DNA of 64,000 nucleotides from RYN-124 sp033851845 (GCA_033851845.1 JAWWOH010000111.1:62001-126000), one strand, 5' to 3'; positions 41,804-50,220 are shown, numbered from the stretch's first letter. Made by a program: numbers and translations. The notes: generated from the sequence alone by a model not told the origin.

Positions 41804-42250
41804 TCAGGGCGTCGTGGTCCACGCCTGACCGGCGAGCAGCGCGTGCCGCTCCTCGCACGCGTCAGCGCCGTTGTCGGTGAAGCTCAGGCTGCCTGCGGCC
41901 CGGGCGACCGTGTACGCACCGACCCCGCACTCGGCGTCGGTGAACAGCAAGCCGTCGGCGGTGACGACGTAGGTGCCCGCGAAGGTGTGCTGTGGCGAGA
42001 CGATCTGGTAGCGACCGTCCGGCCCGAGCACCAGCCGCCAGCGCCCGTCGAGGTCGCCCTCGAGCTTCACCGTGCGTCCGTAGGTTCCGACCGCGAACGA
42101 CGCGGGCGGGGGTGTGGCAACCAGCGCGGACGGCGAGGGCTCAGCCGCCGGGCTGGTGGACGTGGTCTGCTGATTCCCGGGTCCGCTGCTTCCGGAGCAG
42201 GCGGTCAGAGCGAGCAGGCCCGCCACGGTCGCCGTACGAACAGCGGTCAT
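41804..42250 (-). CDS. Small lipoprotein of unknown function
   Basis: The 148 residues from ATG 42250 (overlapping the upstream TGA as TGATG) begin with a signal ending in the lipobox A-L-T-A-C (C18). A Ser/Pro/Thr linker leads to a compact beta-rich domain with G-T-Y-G-R-T-V-K-L-E-G-D-L-D-G-R-W-R-L, resembling a lipocalin-like or DUF-type strand pattern, and two cysteines (about 109 and 131) that may form a disulfide. No specific family assigned. It lies between the S51 peptidase gene and lipB on the minus strand. Confidence 0.75.
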   Translation of the reverse strand: MTAVRTATVAGLLALTACSGSSGPGNQQTTSTSPAAEPSPSALVATPPPASFAVGTYGRTVKLEGDLDGRWRLVLGPDGRYQIVSPQHTFAGTYVVTADGLLFTDAECGVGAYTVARAAGSLSFTDNGADACEERHALLAGQAWTTTP

Positions 42251-42960
42251 CACGCCTCGCCCGCTGGCAGCAGCCGCGCCTCGACGCGTGTCTCACCGTC
42301 GACGCCGACCCGCCAGGCGGACGCGCTCTCGCGATCCCGAACGGCTTCGTGCAGCTCGGTGCCCACGTAGTGCAGCCCCACGCCGTCGTCGGCGGCGTAG
42401 CCGGGCGGGAGCGTGCCTTCGGCAACGAGCCGCTGGTAGAGCGGCCGGCGGCGCTCTTCGGAGTCGTAGTGCGGGCAGTTCGAGCCCGGGATCAGGGCGA
42501 GGCCGTCGGACCACGGGCGCAGCTCCGGTCCGAACGAGTCCGTCGTACCGCCGGTGTGCCAGCACAGCGAGCCGGCGCTGACGCCGAACAGCACGACGCC
42601 CGCTTCCCATGCCTCCCGGAAGATCGCATCGAGCCCGTGCAGCCGCCAGAGCACCATCAGCCCGGCGACCGACCCGCCGCCCACGTAGATCGCGTCCTGG
42701 GCGAGCAGGTGCTTGCGCAGGTCGTCGACGTTGGGCATCGGCAGGACCGCGACGTGGCTGGCCTGCTCCGGCCGCTCGGACCACGCGGCGTACCAGTTCG
42801 CGATCCGGGCTGTGTCATCGCCGGTGGCGGTGAACAGCCCGCAGACCTTCGGTGCCGCCTTGCCCGTGAGGGACAGCGCGTGGTCCATGAGCGGTCCGGG
42901 CCGCCAGCCGTAGCGCTCTGTCGGCGAGAAGCCGCCGCCGCCGATCGCGAGGATGTTCAC
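42250..42960 (-). CDS. Peptidase E-like protein (S51, class I GATase fold)
   Basis: The 236-residue protein has the S51 layout: start M-N-I-L-A-I-G-G-G-G, the A-I-Y-V-G-G-G-S segment (about 90-97) and the nucleophile Ser128 in G-V-S-A-G-S-L-C-W, followed by H-Y-D-S-E (about 164-168). S51 peptidases cleave dipeptides with N-terminal aspartate or process cyanophycin-like peptides. Actinobacterial members of this length are usually annotated as peptidase E. Diverges from the Ser/Thr kinase gene. Confidence 0.88.
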   Translation of the reverse strand: MNILAIGGGGFSPTERYGWRPGPLMDHALSLTGKAAPKVCGLFTATGDDTARIANWYAAWSERPEQASHVAVLPMPNVDDLRKHLLAQDAIYVGGGSVAGLMVLWRLHGLDAIFREAWEAGVVLFGVSAGSLCWHTGGTTDSFGPELRPWSDGLALIPGSNCPHYDSEERRRPLYQRLVAEGTLPPGYAADDGVGLHYVGTELHEAVRDRESASAWRVGVDGETRVEARLLPAGEA

Positions 42961-43025
42961 CCGCGCAGCGTAGGGCTGTGGATATCTCCCGACGTGGTGC
43001 TCGTCGCCTCGTTACGGTCGCCGAC

Positions 43026-44450
43026 GTGACCGAGGTGTGGGCCCTTCCGGGGTACGACGTGCAGGCGCTGATCGGCTTCGGCGCGACCGGCGAGGTGTGG
43101 CGGGCGCGTGAGCTGTCCACCGGCGAGACGGTCGCCCTCAAGCGGCTGCGTCACGGTGCCGATCCCGTGGCGGTCGAGGCGCTGCGCCGGGAGGCGGCGG
43201 TGCTCCGCTCGCTCGACACGCCGTACGTCGTTCGCCTCCGCGCCGTGCTGGGTGAGGGCGCGGACGCCGTGCTGGTTCTCGACCACGCGGCCGGCGGGTC
43301 GCTCGCGGTGTTGCTGACCCGCCGCGGCAGCCTCGACCCGGCAGAGGTGGTGACCGTCGCGGCGCCCCTGGCCCAGGCGCTCGCGGCGGCCCACGCCTGC
43401 GGGCTGGTGCACGGCGACGTGACCCCCGCGAACATCCTGTTCACCGCCGACGGCATGCCCCTGCTCGCCGACCTCGGGCTGGCGCGCCTAGCCGTCTCCG
43501 GAGCGGATGTCCTGGCGGCGTACGTCGACCCGGCGGTGGCCTCTAGCGGCGAGCCCGACGAGGCCGCGGATGTGTGGGCGCTTGCGGCCGTCTGCCATCA
43601 CATGCTCAGCGGTACGCCCCCGCACGACGGGGAGTCTGCCAGCACGCTCGACGCCGCCCGGGTCGGGACACGCGCCCCACTTGGCCTGCTCGCACCCGCT
43701 GCGCCGCGCGCGCTGGTCTCCGCGATCGAGCACGCGCTGCAGCCCGACACCACCCTGCGGCCCGACGCGGGGGCCTTCGCGTCGGCGCTTCGACGGTCGC
43801 ACGCGGCTGCGCCGGTGCGGCTGGTTGACGCAGTGCCGGTAGCGGCGCCTGGGCCCGCGGTGCGGCCAGCGCCCGAGGTGCATCCGGTGGCACCGACCGG
43901 ACCCGGCGTCGCCGGCCCCTCGCGCCGACGCTTGGCCCTGGCGGGTGCTGCCCTGCTCCTCGTTGTCGTCGCAGCGGTTGCCGGCTGGCTGTCCGGACGG
44001 TCCGGCCCGGTGCAGCTCACATCGGTCGAGGCGGCTACTCCGGCCCCGTCGCCGTCGGTCGCCGCCGGAAGTCAGAGCTGGTCGTCGGTGCTCGACTTAC
44101 TCGACCGGGCGCGCGCGGACGCGTTCGCGGCCGGCGACCCAGCCCGGCTCGCCAACGTCTATGCGCCGGGGTCACCGTTGCTCAGCGCCGACCGGGCCGC
44201 CATGGCCCGGCTCGCTGCGGCCGGTCAGCGGGCGCGCGGCGTGCGGCACACCATCCGGTCACTTGCCGTGTCGGCCCACGACTCGCACGTGGCGGTCCTT
44301 CGGGTCGTCGACGAGCTGGCGGCGTACCAGGTCGTCGACGGTGCCGGCCGGGTCGTGTCTCGCGCCGCGCCACGCACCCAAGCTGCGTTCGCCGTACGCC
44401 TGGTGAGCACACCGGCCGGCTGGCGGCTGCAGTCGATCACGCCGGCGTAA
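43026..44450 (+). CDS. Membrane-anchored Ser/Thr protein kinase with altered catalytic loop
   Basis: The 474 residues start at GTG 43026. The kinase domain (about 8-265) has the ATP lysine K39 (V-A-L-K), a likely alpha-C glutamate (about E56), the catalytic loop H-G-D-V-T-P-A-N (D131, N136) and D-L-G in place of D-F-G (D149). The glycine loop is I-G-F-G-A-T-G-E-V-W. The loop lysine of H-R-D-x-K is Thr, and Arg is Gly, so it is not an RD kinase. A Pro/Ala linker, one membrane helix (about 302-322) and a 150-residue extracellular domain follow, the latter resembling an SnoaL/NTF2-like fold. No PASTA repeats. Its end overlaps the converging epimerase gene by 14 bases. Confidence 0.88.
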   Translation: MTEVWALPGYDVQALIGFGATGEVWRARELSTGETVALKRLRHGADPVAVEALRREAAVLRSLDTPYVVRLRAVLGEGADAVLVLDHAAGGSLAVLLTRRGSLDPAEVVTVAAPLAQALAAAHACGLVHGDVTPANILFTADGMPLLADLGLARLAVSGADVLAAYVDPAVASSGEPDEAADVWALAAVCHHMLSGTPPHDGESASTLDAARVGTRAPLGLLAPAAPRALVSAIEHALQPDTTLRPDAGAFASALRRSHAAAPVRLVDAVPVAAPGPAVRPAPEVHPVAPTGPGVAGPSRRRLALAGAALLLVVVAAVAGWLSGRSGPVQLTSVEAATPAPSPSVAAGSQSWSSVLDLLDRARADAFAAGDPARLANVYAPGSPLLSADRAAMARLAAAGQRARGVRHTIRSLAVSAHDSHVAVLRVVDELAAYQVVDGAGRVVSRAAPRTQAAFAVRLVSTPAGWRLQSITPA

Positions 44451-45330
44451 GCATCGCGGCGAGCGCCGCATCGAGCTCGCTGTGCACGAAGGTGAAGCCG
44501 GTGCGGGCCAGGACGGCGGGTGCGAGGCGCTGTCCGATCAACACGCCCTCGGAAGCGAACGGGCCGAGCGCTGCCTTCAGCGCGAAGCCCGGCACCGGCA
44601 CCGGGAACGTCGGACGGTGGACGGCGCGGTTGATCGCCCGCGTCAGCTCGGCGTTTGTCGCGGGGTTCGGTCCGACCAGGTTGACCGGGCCGGCGACAGC
44701 TGCGGTGAGCAGGTGGGTGATGGCGCGCACCTCGTCGGACAGGGTGATCCAGCTCATCCACTGCCGGCCGCTGCCGAGCGGGGCGCCGAGACCCAGCCTG
44801 GCGACCTGCACCTGCTTCCTGAGCCCGAGCGCGTCCTCGGCCAGCACGTAGCCGGTGCGCAGGTGCGACACCCGCGCAGTGCCCTCGGCGGGCTGTGTCG
44901 CGTCTTCCCACTCGCGGCAGACCTCTGCGAGGAAGCCCTCGCCGGTGGGCCCGGTCTCGTCGGTGAGGCGATCGCCGGTGTCGCCGTACCAGCCGACCGC
45001 GCTCGCGCTCAGTAGCACGGTGGGATGGCCGCTCGCGGCGATCGCCTCGGCGACGGCAGTGGTCCCGTCGACCCGGCTGCGCAGGATCTTGTCCTTGTAC
45101 GACGGCGTCCAACGCTTGTCCGCGACGCCTGCACCGGCGAGATGCACGACTGCGTCGACGTCCTCGAGCAGCGCGGGATCGAGCCGCCGCGCGGAGGGGT
45201 CCCAGGTCCGTTCGTCACGGGCCTTCGCGGTACCGCGCACGAAGCGCACGACGTCGTGGCCCGTCTCGCGCAGGTGCGGCACGAGAGCCGACCCGATCAG
45301 CCCCGACGCACCCGTGACCGCAACCCTCAT
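44437..45330 (-). CDS. TIGR01777 family NAD(P)-dependent epimerase (YfcH-like)
   Basis: The 297-residue protein begins M-R-V-A-V-T-G-A-S-G-L-I-G-S, an extended-SDR Rossmann motif. Other TIGR01777 landmarks are H-L-A-G-A-G-V-A-D-K-R-W (about 72-83), S-A-S-A-V-G-W-Y-G, and V-N-L-V-G-P-N-P-x-T-N-A-E-L. The Tyr of the SDR site is present in W-Y-G. The ATG at 45330 is chosen over one 12 codons earlier. Rv2216, beside dlaT in Mycobacterium tuberculosis, is the corresponding neighbour of sucB here. Substrate unknown. Confidence 0.9.
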   Translation of the reverse strand: MRVAVTGASGLIGSALVPHLRETGHDVVRFVRGTAKARDERTWDPSARRLDPALLEDVDAVVHLAGAGVADKRWTPSYKDKILRSRVDGTTAVAEAIAASGHPTVLLSASAVGWYGDTGDRLTDETGPTGEGFLAEVCREWEDATQPAEGTARVSHLRTGYVLAEDALGLRKQVQVARLGLGAPLGSGRQWMSWITLSDEVRAITHLLTAAVAGPVNLVGPNPATNAELTRAINRAVHRPTFPVPVPGFALKAALGPFASEGVLIGQRLAPAVLARTGFTFVHSELDAALAAMLTPA

Positions 45331-45403
45331 GGGTTCATGTTCGTCCGCGCGGCTCGCGCGGTTCATCCGGGGTCACGGTCTCCCTGCCGACATGGTCCTG
45401 GGG

Positions 45404-46837
45404 CTAGAGGCCGAGCTCGGCGGCGAAGTCGCCTTCCTCGAGGCGCTCCTTCACAGTGACCAGGAAGCGAGCGGCGTCGGCGCCGTCGACGATGCGGTGG
45501 TCGTAGGTCAGCGCGAGGTAGACCATCGACCGGATCGCGACGACCCCGCCCAGCTCAGGGTCCTCGACGACGACGGCGCGCTTCACGACGCTGCCGGTGC
45601 CGAGGATGCCGACCTGCGGCTGGTTGATGATCGGTGTGTCGAACAGCGCGCCGCGCGAGCCGGTGTTGGTCAGCGTGAACGTGCCACCGCCGAGCTCGTC
45701 CGGCGTCACCTTGTTCGTGCGGGTGCGCTCCGCCAGGTCGGCGATCTTGCGGGCCATGCCGGCGAGGTTGAGGTCGCCCGCGCCGTGGATGACCGGGACG
45801 AGGAGACCGCGCTCCGTGTCGACGGCGATACCCAGGTGCTCGCCGTCGTGGTAGGTGACCGTGCCGGCAGCCTGATCGATGCTCGAGTTCACGACCGGGT
45901 GTGCCTTCAGCGCCTCGACCGTCGCGAGCGCGAAGAACGGCAGGAACGACAGCTTCACGCCCTCCCGCGCCTCGAACGACAACTTTGCCTGCTGGCGCAG
46001 CTTCGCGATGCGGGTCACGTCGGCCTCGACCACCGTCGTCAGCTGGGCCGACGTCTGCAACGACTCCGTCATGCGCGACGCGATGACCTTGCGCAGCCGC
46101 GACAGCTCCTCGGTGCGGCCGCGGACCTGCGCCGGTACCTGAGCAGCGGGTGCCTGGGCAGCGGGTGCCTGGGCAGCGGGTGCCTGGGCGGCGGGTGCCT
46201 GGGCAGCGGGGGCGGGTGCGGTCGCCGCACCCGACTGCTGAGCGGCGTCCAGGACGTCCTGCTTACGGATCCGGCCGCCGACTCCCGTGCCCTGCAGCCG
46301 GGCGAGGTCGACGCCGTGCTCGGCGGCGAGCTTGCGGACCAAGGGTGTCACGTACGCGCCCTCGCCGCCGGAGCCGGCCACCGTCGCCGGCTGCGGCACC
46401 GGTTGGGGAGCCGGGGCAGCAGCCTGCGGCGGCGCATCGGCCGGCGCGGGCGGCTCGGCTGCCGGTTCGGCCCGCGATGCCGGTGCCGACTCAGCGGCCG
46501 GCTCGGGCTCAGCGGTCGGCTCGGGCTCAGCGGCCGGTTCGGGCTCAGCCGCCGGCGCGGACTCAGCGGCGGGCGCGCCTGCTGCCTCGCCACCACCCGC
46601 TCCGTCGTCGATCGTCGCGAGCTCGACACCGACCTCGACGGTCTCGTCCTCCTGCACCTTGATCGACGTCACGACGCCCGCGGCGGGGGAGGGGATCTCG
46701 GTGTCGACCTTGTCGGTGGAGACCTCGAGCAGAGGCTCGTCGGCCTCCACCCGCTCGCCCTCCTTCTTCAGCCAGCGGGTGACGGTGCCCTCGGTGACGC
46801 TCTCGCCGAGGCGCGGCATGGTGACGGAGACGGCCAT
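45404..46837 (-). CDS. sucB: Dihydrolipoyl acyltransferase E2 of a 2-oxo acid dehydrogenase (SucB/DlaT type)
   Basis: The 477-residue E2 has one lipoyl domain (about 1-77, lipoyl-lysine in S-T-D-K-V-D-T-E), a long Ala/Pro/Glu linker, a peripheral-subunit-binding domain (about 162-197, Y-V-T-P-L-V-R-K-L-A), a second Ala/Pro/Gln linker made of 5-residue repeats, and the acyltransferase domain with Y-D-H-R-I-V-D-G-A-D near the C-terminus. A single lipoyl domain is fewer than the two or more often seen in actinobacterial E2s. LipA and LipB encoded nearby modify it, and LpdA, encoded next to it, reoxidizes it. Confidence 0.95.
   Translation of the reverse strand: MAVSVTMPRLGESVTEGTVTRWLKKEGERVEADEPLLEVSTDKVDTEIPSPAAGVVTSIKVQEDETVEVGVELATIDDGAGGGEAAGAPAAESAPAAEPEPAAEPEPTAEPEPAAESAPASRAEPAAEPPAPADAPPQAAAPAPQPVPQPATVAGSGGEGAYVTPLVRKLAAEHGVDLARLQGTGVGGRIRKQDVLDAAQQSGAATAPAPAAQAPAAQAPAAQAPAAQAPAAQVPAQVRGRTEELSRLRKVIASRMTESLQTSAQLTTVVEADVTRIAKLRQQAKLSFEAREGVKLSFLPFFALATVEALKAHPVVNSSIDQAAGTVTYHDGEHLGIAVDTERGLLVPVIHGAGDLNLAGMARKIADLAERTRTNKVTPDELGGGTFTLTNTGSRGALFDTPIINQPQVGILGTGSVVKRAVVVEDPELGGVVAIRSMVYLALTYDHRIVDGADAARFLVTVKERLEEGDFAAELGL
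46146..46205 (-). repeat. Four tandem 15-base repeats in the sucB linker
   Basis: GCGGGTGCCTGGGCA (plus strand) occurs at 46146-46160, 46161-46175, 46176-46190 (one mismatch) and 46191-46205. On the coding strand it specifies A-Q-A-P-A units of the flexible linker between the E1/E3-binding domain and the catalytic core. Copy-number change would alter linker length in frame. Confidence 0.9.
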
Positions 46838-46869
46838 GAGGTCGAAGTGCTCCTAGCTGGTGGCGGTGC

Positions 46870-48252
46870 CTACGAGTGGGAGTGCAAGGGCTTGCCGGCC
46901 AGGGCGAGATGCGCCTCGCCGACCGCCTCGGACATCGTCGGGTGCGGGTGGATCAGCTGGGCGACCTCGGCGGGCAAGGCCTCCCAGTTGGTGATGAGCT
47001 GCGCCTCTGCGATGAGCTCGCCGACCCGCTCGCCGACCATGTGCACGCCGAGCACGGGGCCGTCCTTGGCAGCGATCACCTTCACCGCTCCGGCCGTACC
47101 GAGGATGCGCGCCTTGCCGTTGCCGGCCAGGTCGTACGTCGCCTCCACCACGTCGTAGCCGCGCTCCTTGGCCATCTTCGACGTGATGCCGACCGACGCC
47201 ACCTCGGGGTGCGAGTAGGTGACGCGGGGCACTCCGTCGTAGTCGACCGGCGTGACGGGCAGTCCGGCCAGCCGCTCGGCGACGAGGATCCCCTCGGCGA
47301 AGCCCACGTGCGCCAGTTGCAGCGTCGGGATCAGGTCGCCCACGGCGCTGATGGTCGGCACGTTGGTCTGGCAGTAGGCGTCGACCTTGACGAAGCCGCG
47401 CTCCATCTCGAGCCCGACCTGCTCGTAGCCCAGGTCCTTCGACACCGGTCCGCGCCCGATGGCGACGAGCAGCAGCTCAGCCTCGATGGTCTTGCCGCCC
47501 TCGAGGTGCACGCGTACGCCCGTGTCGGTGTGCTCGACCCGCTCGAAGCGAGCGTTGAGCTCCTGCTTGATCCCGCGCTTGCGGAACGCGCGCTCGAGCA
47601 GCTTCGAGGACGACTCCTCCTCGAGCGGCACCAGGTGCGGGAGTGCCTCGACGATCGTCACGTCGGAGCCGAACGACGACCAGACGGATGCGAACTCGCA
47701 GCCGATCGCGCCGGCCCCGAGGATGACGACCGAGCCCGGGATCGTGTCGAAGCCGAGCGCGTCGTCGCTCGTCACGACCCGCTCGTGGTCGAGCTCGAGG
47801 CCGGGGATGGAGCGGGGGACCGATCCGGTGGCGAGCAGCACGTGCTTGGCCTCGATCCGGCGGCCGTCCACCTCGACGGCGGTCGGTGAGACGAGCGTGC
47901 CGGTGCCCTGGACCGTCTCGATGTTGCGGCTCTTCACCAGCCCGGTCAGCCCCTTGTAGAGGCCCTCGACGACCTTGCCCTTGTAGGCGTTGACCGCAGC
48001 CATGTCCACCGACTCGAACGTCCCCTTGACGCCGAACTGCGCGGCTTCCTTGATCACGTCGACCGTCTCGGCCGAGTGCAGCAGGGCCTTGGTCGGGATG
48101 CAGCCGCGGTGCAGGCAGGTGCCGCCCACCTTGTCGCGCTCGATCATCACCACGGTCATGCCGAGCTCGGACGCGCGCAGCGCGGCGGCGTAGCCCCCGC
48201 TGCCGCCGCCGAGGACGACCAGGTCGACGGGGCCGCTGGCTGGCTGGGTCAC
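46870..48252 (-). CDS. lpdA: Dihydrolipoyl dehydrogenase LpdA (E3)
   Basis: LpdA reoxidizes dihydrolipoyl groups with NAD+. The 460-residue flavoprotein has the FAD dinucleotide motif V-V-L-G-G-G-S-G-G-Y, the redox pair C46 and C51 in G-G-T-C-L-H-R-G-C-I-P, the NAD motif V-V-I-L-G-A-G-A-I-G-C-E-F, and the C-terminal H-P-H-P-T-M-S-E catalytic His-Glu. It lies 32 bases upstream of sucB on the same strand and likely forms one transcript with it; no E1 gene is adjacent. Confidence 0.96.
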   Translation of the reverse strand: MTQPASGPVDLVVLGGGSGGYAAALRASELGMTVVMIERDKVGGTCLHRGCIPTKALLHSAETVDVIKEAAQFGVKGTFESVDMAAVNAYKGKVVEGLYKGLTGLVKSRNIETVQGTGTLVSPTAVEVDGRRIEAKHVLLATGSVPRSIPGLELDHERVVTSDDALGFDTIPGSVVILGAGAIGCEFASVWSSFGSDVTIVEALPHLVPLEEESSSKLLERAFRKRGIKQELNARFERVEHTDTGVRVHLEGGKTIEAELLLVAIGRGPVSKDLGYEQVGLEMERGFVKVDAYCQTNVPTISAVGDLIPTLQLAHVGFAEGILVAERLAGLPVTPVDYDGVPRVTYSHPEVASVGITSKMAKERGYDVVEATYDLAGNGKARILGTAGAVKVIAAKDGPVLGVHMVGERVGELIAEAQLITNWEALPAEVAQLIHPHPTMSEAVGEAHLALAGKPLHSHS

Positions 48253-48388
48253 TGCTGCTCCTCGCAGGTGGCGCGTCGCGCGCGTCGTACAAAGCGATGC
48301 TCGGGCATCCTTTCACCCAACGGGTACAGGTCGCGACCGCCCCTGCCGCATTCCCGCGGTGGGGTCGCCGGCCGGGGGAGAGGCCACC

Positions 48389-48739
48389 GTGGGGCTGCGA
48401 GACCGGCTGACACCGGGCAGGGGCCGGGACAAGCGGGGTACGCCGAGGCGGGCCCAGTCCGCCGACGTGCAGCATCTCGAGGAGTTCGCCCGCAGCCGCC
48501 GGGGCGTCGAGGGCTTCGTCGAGCCGGAGACCCTCAACACGGCGACGACGCTCGTGCTCGTCGCCGGTGACGGCGAGTGGACCCGCCGGCGGGTCGACTC
48601 CCCGAAGGCCGCCTTCACGCTCGGCCAGCGACTCGGCATCCCGGTGTACGACGTCGCGGCCACCGGCTACCCCGCTCGGATGCGCGAGTGGACGGCGAAG
48701 CGGCGCGAGCAGGGCAAGGGCAGCTCCACCCTGGACTGA
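48389..48739 (+). CDS. Conserved actinobacterial hypothetical protein
   Basis: The start is GTG 48389, preceded by GGGGGAGAGG at good spacing, giving 116 residues; an upstream in-frame ATG (48359) is less likely. The protein is basic at its N-terminus (L-R-D-R-L-T-P-G-R-G-R-D-K-R-G) and has E-x-F-A-R-S-R-R-G-V-E-G-F-V-E-P-E-T, T-L-V-L-V-A-G-D-G-E-W-T-R-R and A-x-x-L-G-x-R-L-G-I-P-V-Y-D-V segments. The last two suggest an alpha/beta domain of unknown function. Divergent from lpdA. A strong hairpin follows the stop. Confidence 0.75.
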   Translation: MGLRDRLTPGRGRDKRGTPRRAQSADVQHLEEFARSRRGVEGFVEPETLNTATTLVLVAGDGEWTRRRVDSPKAAFTLGQRLGIPVYDVAATGYPARMREWTAKRREQGKGSSTLD

Positions 48740-48752
48740 CAGCCCGCAACGC

Positions 48753-48783
48753 GACGAAGCCCGGCCGAGGGCCGGGCTTCGTC
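48753..48783. terminator. Bidirectional hairpin terminator
   Basis: GACGAAGCCCGGCC (48753-48766) and GGCCGGGCTTCGTC (48770-48783) are perfect 14-base arms with a three-base loop. The hairpin lies 13 bases after the plus-strand hypothetical gene and 30 bases after the end of the converging minus-strand gene, so it can end both. Confidence 0.9.
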
Positions 48784-48813
48784 GTAGGCGGGTCTGTCGG
48801 CCTGGCGGGCGGA

Positions 48814-49383
48814 TCAGCCCTTGCCGTGCTTGTGCGAGCCGGACGTGCCGTGCCGGCTGGCGTGGGTGGCCGCGGTTCCCGAGTCGCTGTCGTCGTCGCC
48901 GCTCGCGTCCCCGTCGGTCTCGTGCTCGTCGGCGTGGTCACCGGACTCGGTCGCCGTGGTCGTCGTCGGGGCGGCCGTGTCGTCGCCGCCCTTCGGGCAG
49001 CTGTGCGCCGCCTCGGAGACCGCCTTGCCGTGGTCGCGACCGACCTTGCTCTTGTCGTGTGCGACGGCCGAGACGCAGGCCCCGTGCGAGCCCTGCGTGC
49101 CCTTGGGGGTGCTGTCGGGCGCTTCGGAGGATGCGCTCGGGACAGGGATCGTCGCGGTGGAGGTGTCGCTCACCGTCGTCAACGGGGTGATCGTGACGGC
49201 GTCGGGCGAGGGCGACGTCGTCGCCGTGACGGCGGTGTCGCTCGAGCCGGCGCCGCTCGAGGTCGAGTCGGCGACCTGCTGGAAGGCGACGGCGGAGCCG
49301 CCGGCGACGAGGGCAGCGCCGGCAGCCGCCGCGAGGGCGAGTTTGGCGTTGGTCGTTGCGGCGGAGAGCAGCTTGTCGAGCAT
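48814..49383 (-). CDS. Exported paralogous protein A (MLDKLL family)
   Basis: The 189 residues start at ATG 49383, with GGAGG eight bases upstream. The N-terminus M-L-D-K-L-L is followed by a hydrophobic Ala-rich segment (about 12-34) that serves as signal or anchor. A Ser/Thr/Pro-rich region precedes a short core (about 95-135) G-T-Q-G-S-H-G-A-C-V-S-A-V-A ... H-S-C-P containing two cysteines. The tail is Asp/His/Glu/Lys-rich (H-E-T-D-G-D-A-S-G-D-D-D). The protein encoded at 49608-50141 has the same start, core and cysteines. Function unknown; His-rich, acidic tails suggest metal binding, which is inference. Confidence 0.75.
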   Translation of the reverse strand: MLDKLLSAATTNAKLALAAAAGAALVAGGSAVAFQQVADSTSSGAGSSDTAVTATTSPSPDAVTITPLTTVSDTSTATIPVPSASSEAPDSTPKGTQGSHGACVSAVAHDKSKVGRDHGKAVSEAAHSCPKGGDDTAAPTTTTATESGDHADEHETDGDASGDDDSDSGTAATHASRHGTSGSHKHGKG

Positions 49384-49420
49384 CGGATGAACCTCCAGGG
49401 CCGGGGTCGGTCACGGACTC

Positions 49421-49447
49421 CATCGGCATCTGGTCACTCTGTGTTAC
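49421..49447 (-). promoter_or_regulatory. Shared upstream box, copy A
   Basis: On the minus strand GTAAC (49443-49447) is followed after 18 bases by GATG (49421-49424), 38 bases before the ATG of paralogue A. The same pair, in similar surroundings (TGCCGATG-x-AGTC), precedes paralogue B. The spacing suggests a promoter for a special sigma factor; the factor cannot be named. Confidence 0.45.
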
Positions 49448-49552
49448 CGCTTTTGCCAGACCGTCATCCGTTCGGCCTACTGACGTCCGGGCGTAACGCG
49501 GGCAAACAGCCGCAATGTCACGCTCGGTAACGCTCATGGCTGGGTGCGCAGA

Positions 49553-49593
49553 CATGACGAAGCCCGGCCCCGAGGAAGCGGGCCGGGCTCGGT
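49553..49593 (-). terminator. Hairpin terminator of paralogue B
   Basis: GACGAAGCCCGGCCC (about 49554-49568) pairs with GGGCCGGGCTCGGTC (about 49578-49592) at 12 of 15 positions, including nine contiguous G-C pairs. It lies just past the end of the minus-strand gene at 49608 and resembles the terminator at 48753 in sequence (CGAAGCCCGGCC). Confidence 0.75.
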
Positions 49594-49607
49594 CGGGCGT
49601 GCCAGGC

Positions 49608-50141
49608 CTAGGGGTGCGTGCTCGACTGGTTGTGGGTGCCGGAGTGGGTCGTGCCCTGGCTGCCGGCGTCGGCGGGGCGGCCGGGGGCGGTCGGCTTGTG
49701 CGCCTTGCCGGCCGCCTTCTTGTCCGCGGCGGCCTTGCGCGCCGCGGCGCTCTTCGCGTTGCCGGTGCCGGGGCAGCTCTTGGCTGCGGCGCTGACCAGT
49801 GCGCCGTGATCGCCGGGCTGCGCATCGGCTGACGGTGAGGCCGTTGCCACGGCCGACACGCACGCGCCGTGCACGCCCTGCGTGGCACCGCTGTCGCTGT
49901 CGGCAGCGTCGGCGTCCGGGGCCTCCGGCGCCTCCGTTGCCTCCGTTGCCTCGTCGCTGTCGCTCTTGGGCGTTGCGTGCTGGTTCGGGTGGTCGGCCGC
50001 GGCGGCCGGGGGCGTGTCGGAGGTCGATGCCACCTGGGTCACCGCGACTGCGCCGCCGCCCGCGACGAGCGCCGCGCCGATGGCGCCGGCGACCGCCAGC
50101 TTGGCGTTTGCGGCGACCGTGGTCAGGAGCTTGTCGAGCAT
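49608..50141 (-). CDS. Exported paralogous protein B (MLDKLL family)
   Basis: The 177 residues start at ATG 50141, with GGAGG nine bases upstream. It shares with the gene at 48814-49383 the M-L-D-K-L-L start, an Ala-rich hydrophobic segment (about 12-36), the core T-Q-G-V-H-G-A-C-V-S-A-V-A with the second cysteine in K-S-C-P, and a charged repeat-like tail. Here the tail is Lys/Ala-rich (A-R-K-A-A-A-D-K-K-A-A-G-K) instead of acidic, so the two tails have opposite charge. A duplication followed by tail divergence is likely. Function unknown. Confidence 0.75.
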   Translation of the reverse strand: MLDKLLTTVAANAKLAVAGAIGAALVAGGGAVAVTQVASTSDTPPAAAADHPNQHATPKSDSDEATEATEAPEAPDADAADSDSGATQGVHGACVSAVATASPSADAQPGDHGALVSAAAKSCPGTGNAKSAAARKAAADKKAAGKAHKPTAPGRPADAGSQGTTHSGTHNQSSTHP

Positions 50142-50176
50142 GGCGTACCTCCGAAGGGGTCCTGTGTTGTCGACTA

Positions 50177-50202
50177 CATCGGCACCGGTCCGGCCGCGTT
50201 AC
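50177..50202 (-). promoter_or_regulatory. Shared upstream box, copy B
   Basis: GTAAC (50198-50202, minus strand) and GATG (50177-50180) are separated by 17 bases and lie 36 bases before the ATG of paralogue B, matching copy A apart from one base of spacing. It is placed between the pepA stop and paralogue B, which would give the latter its own promoter. Confidence 0.45.
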
Positions 50203-50220
50203 AGGTTTTTCCCGGTCGGG

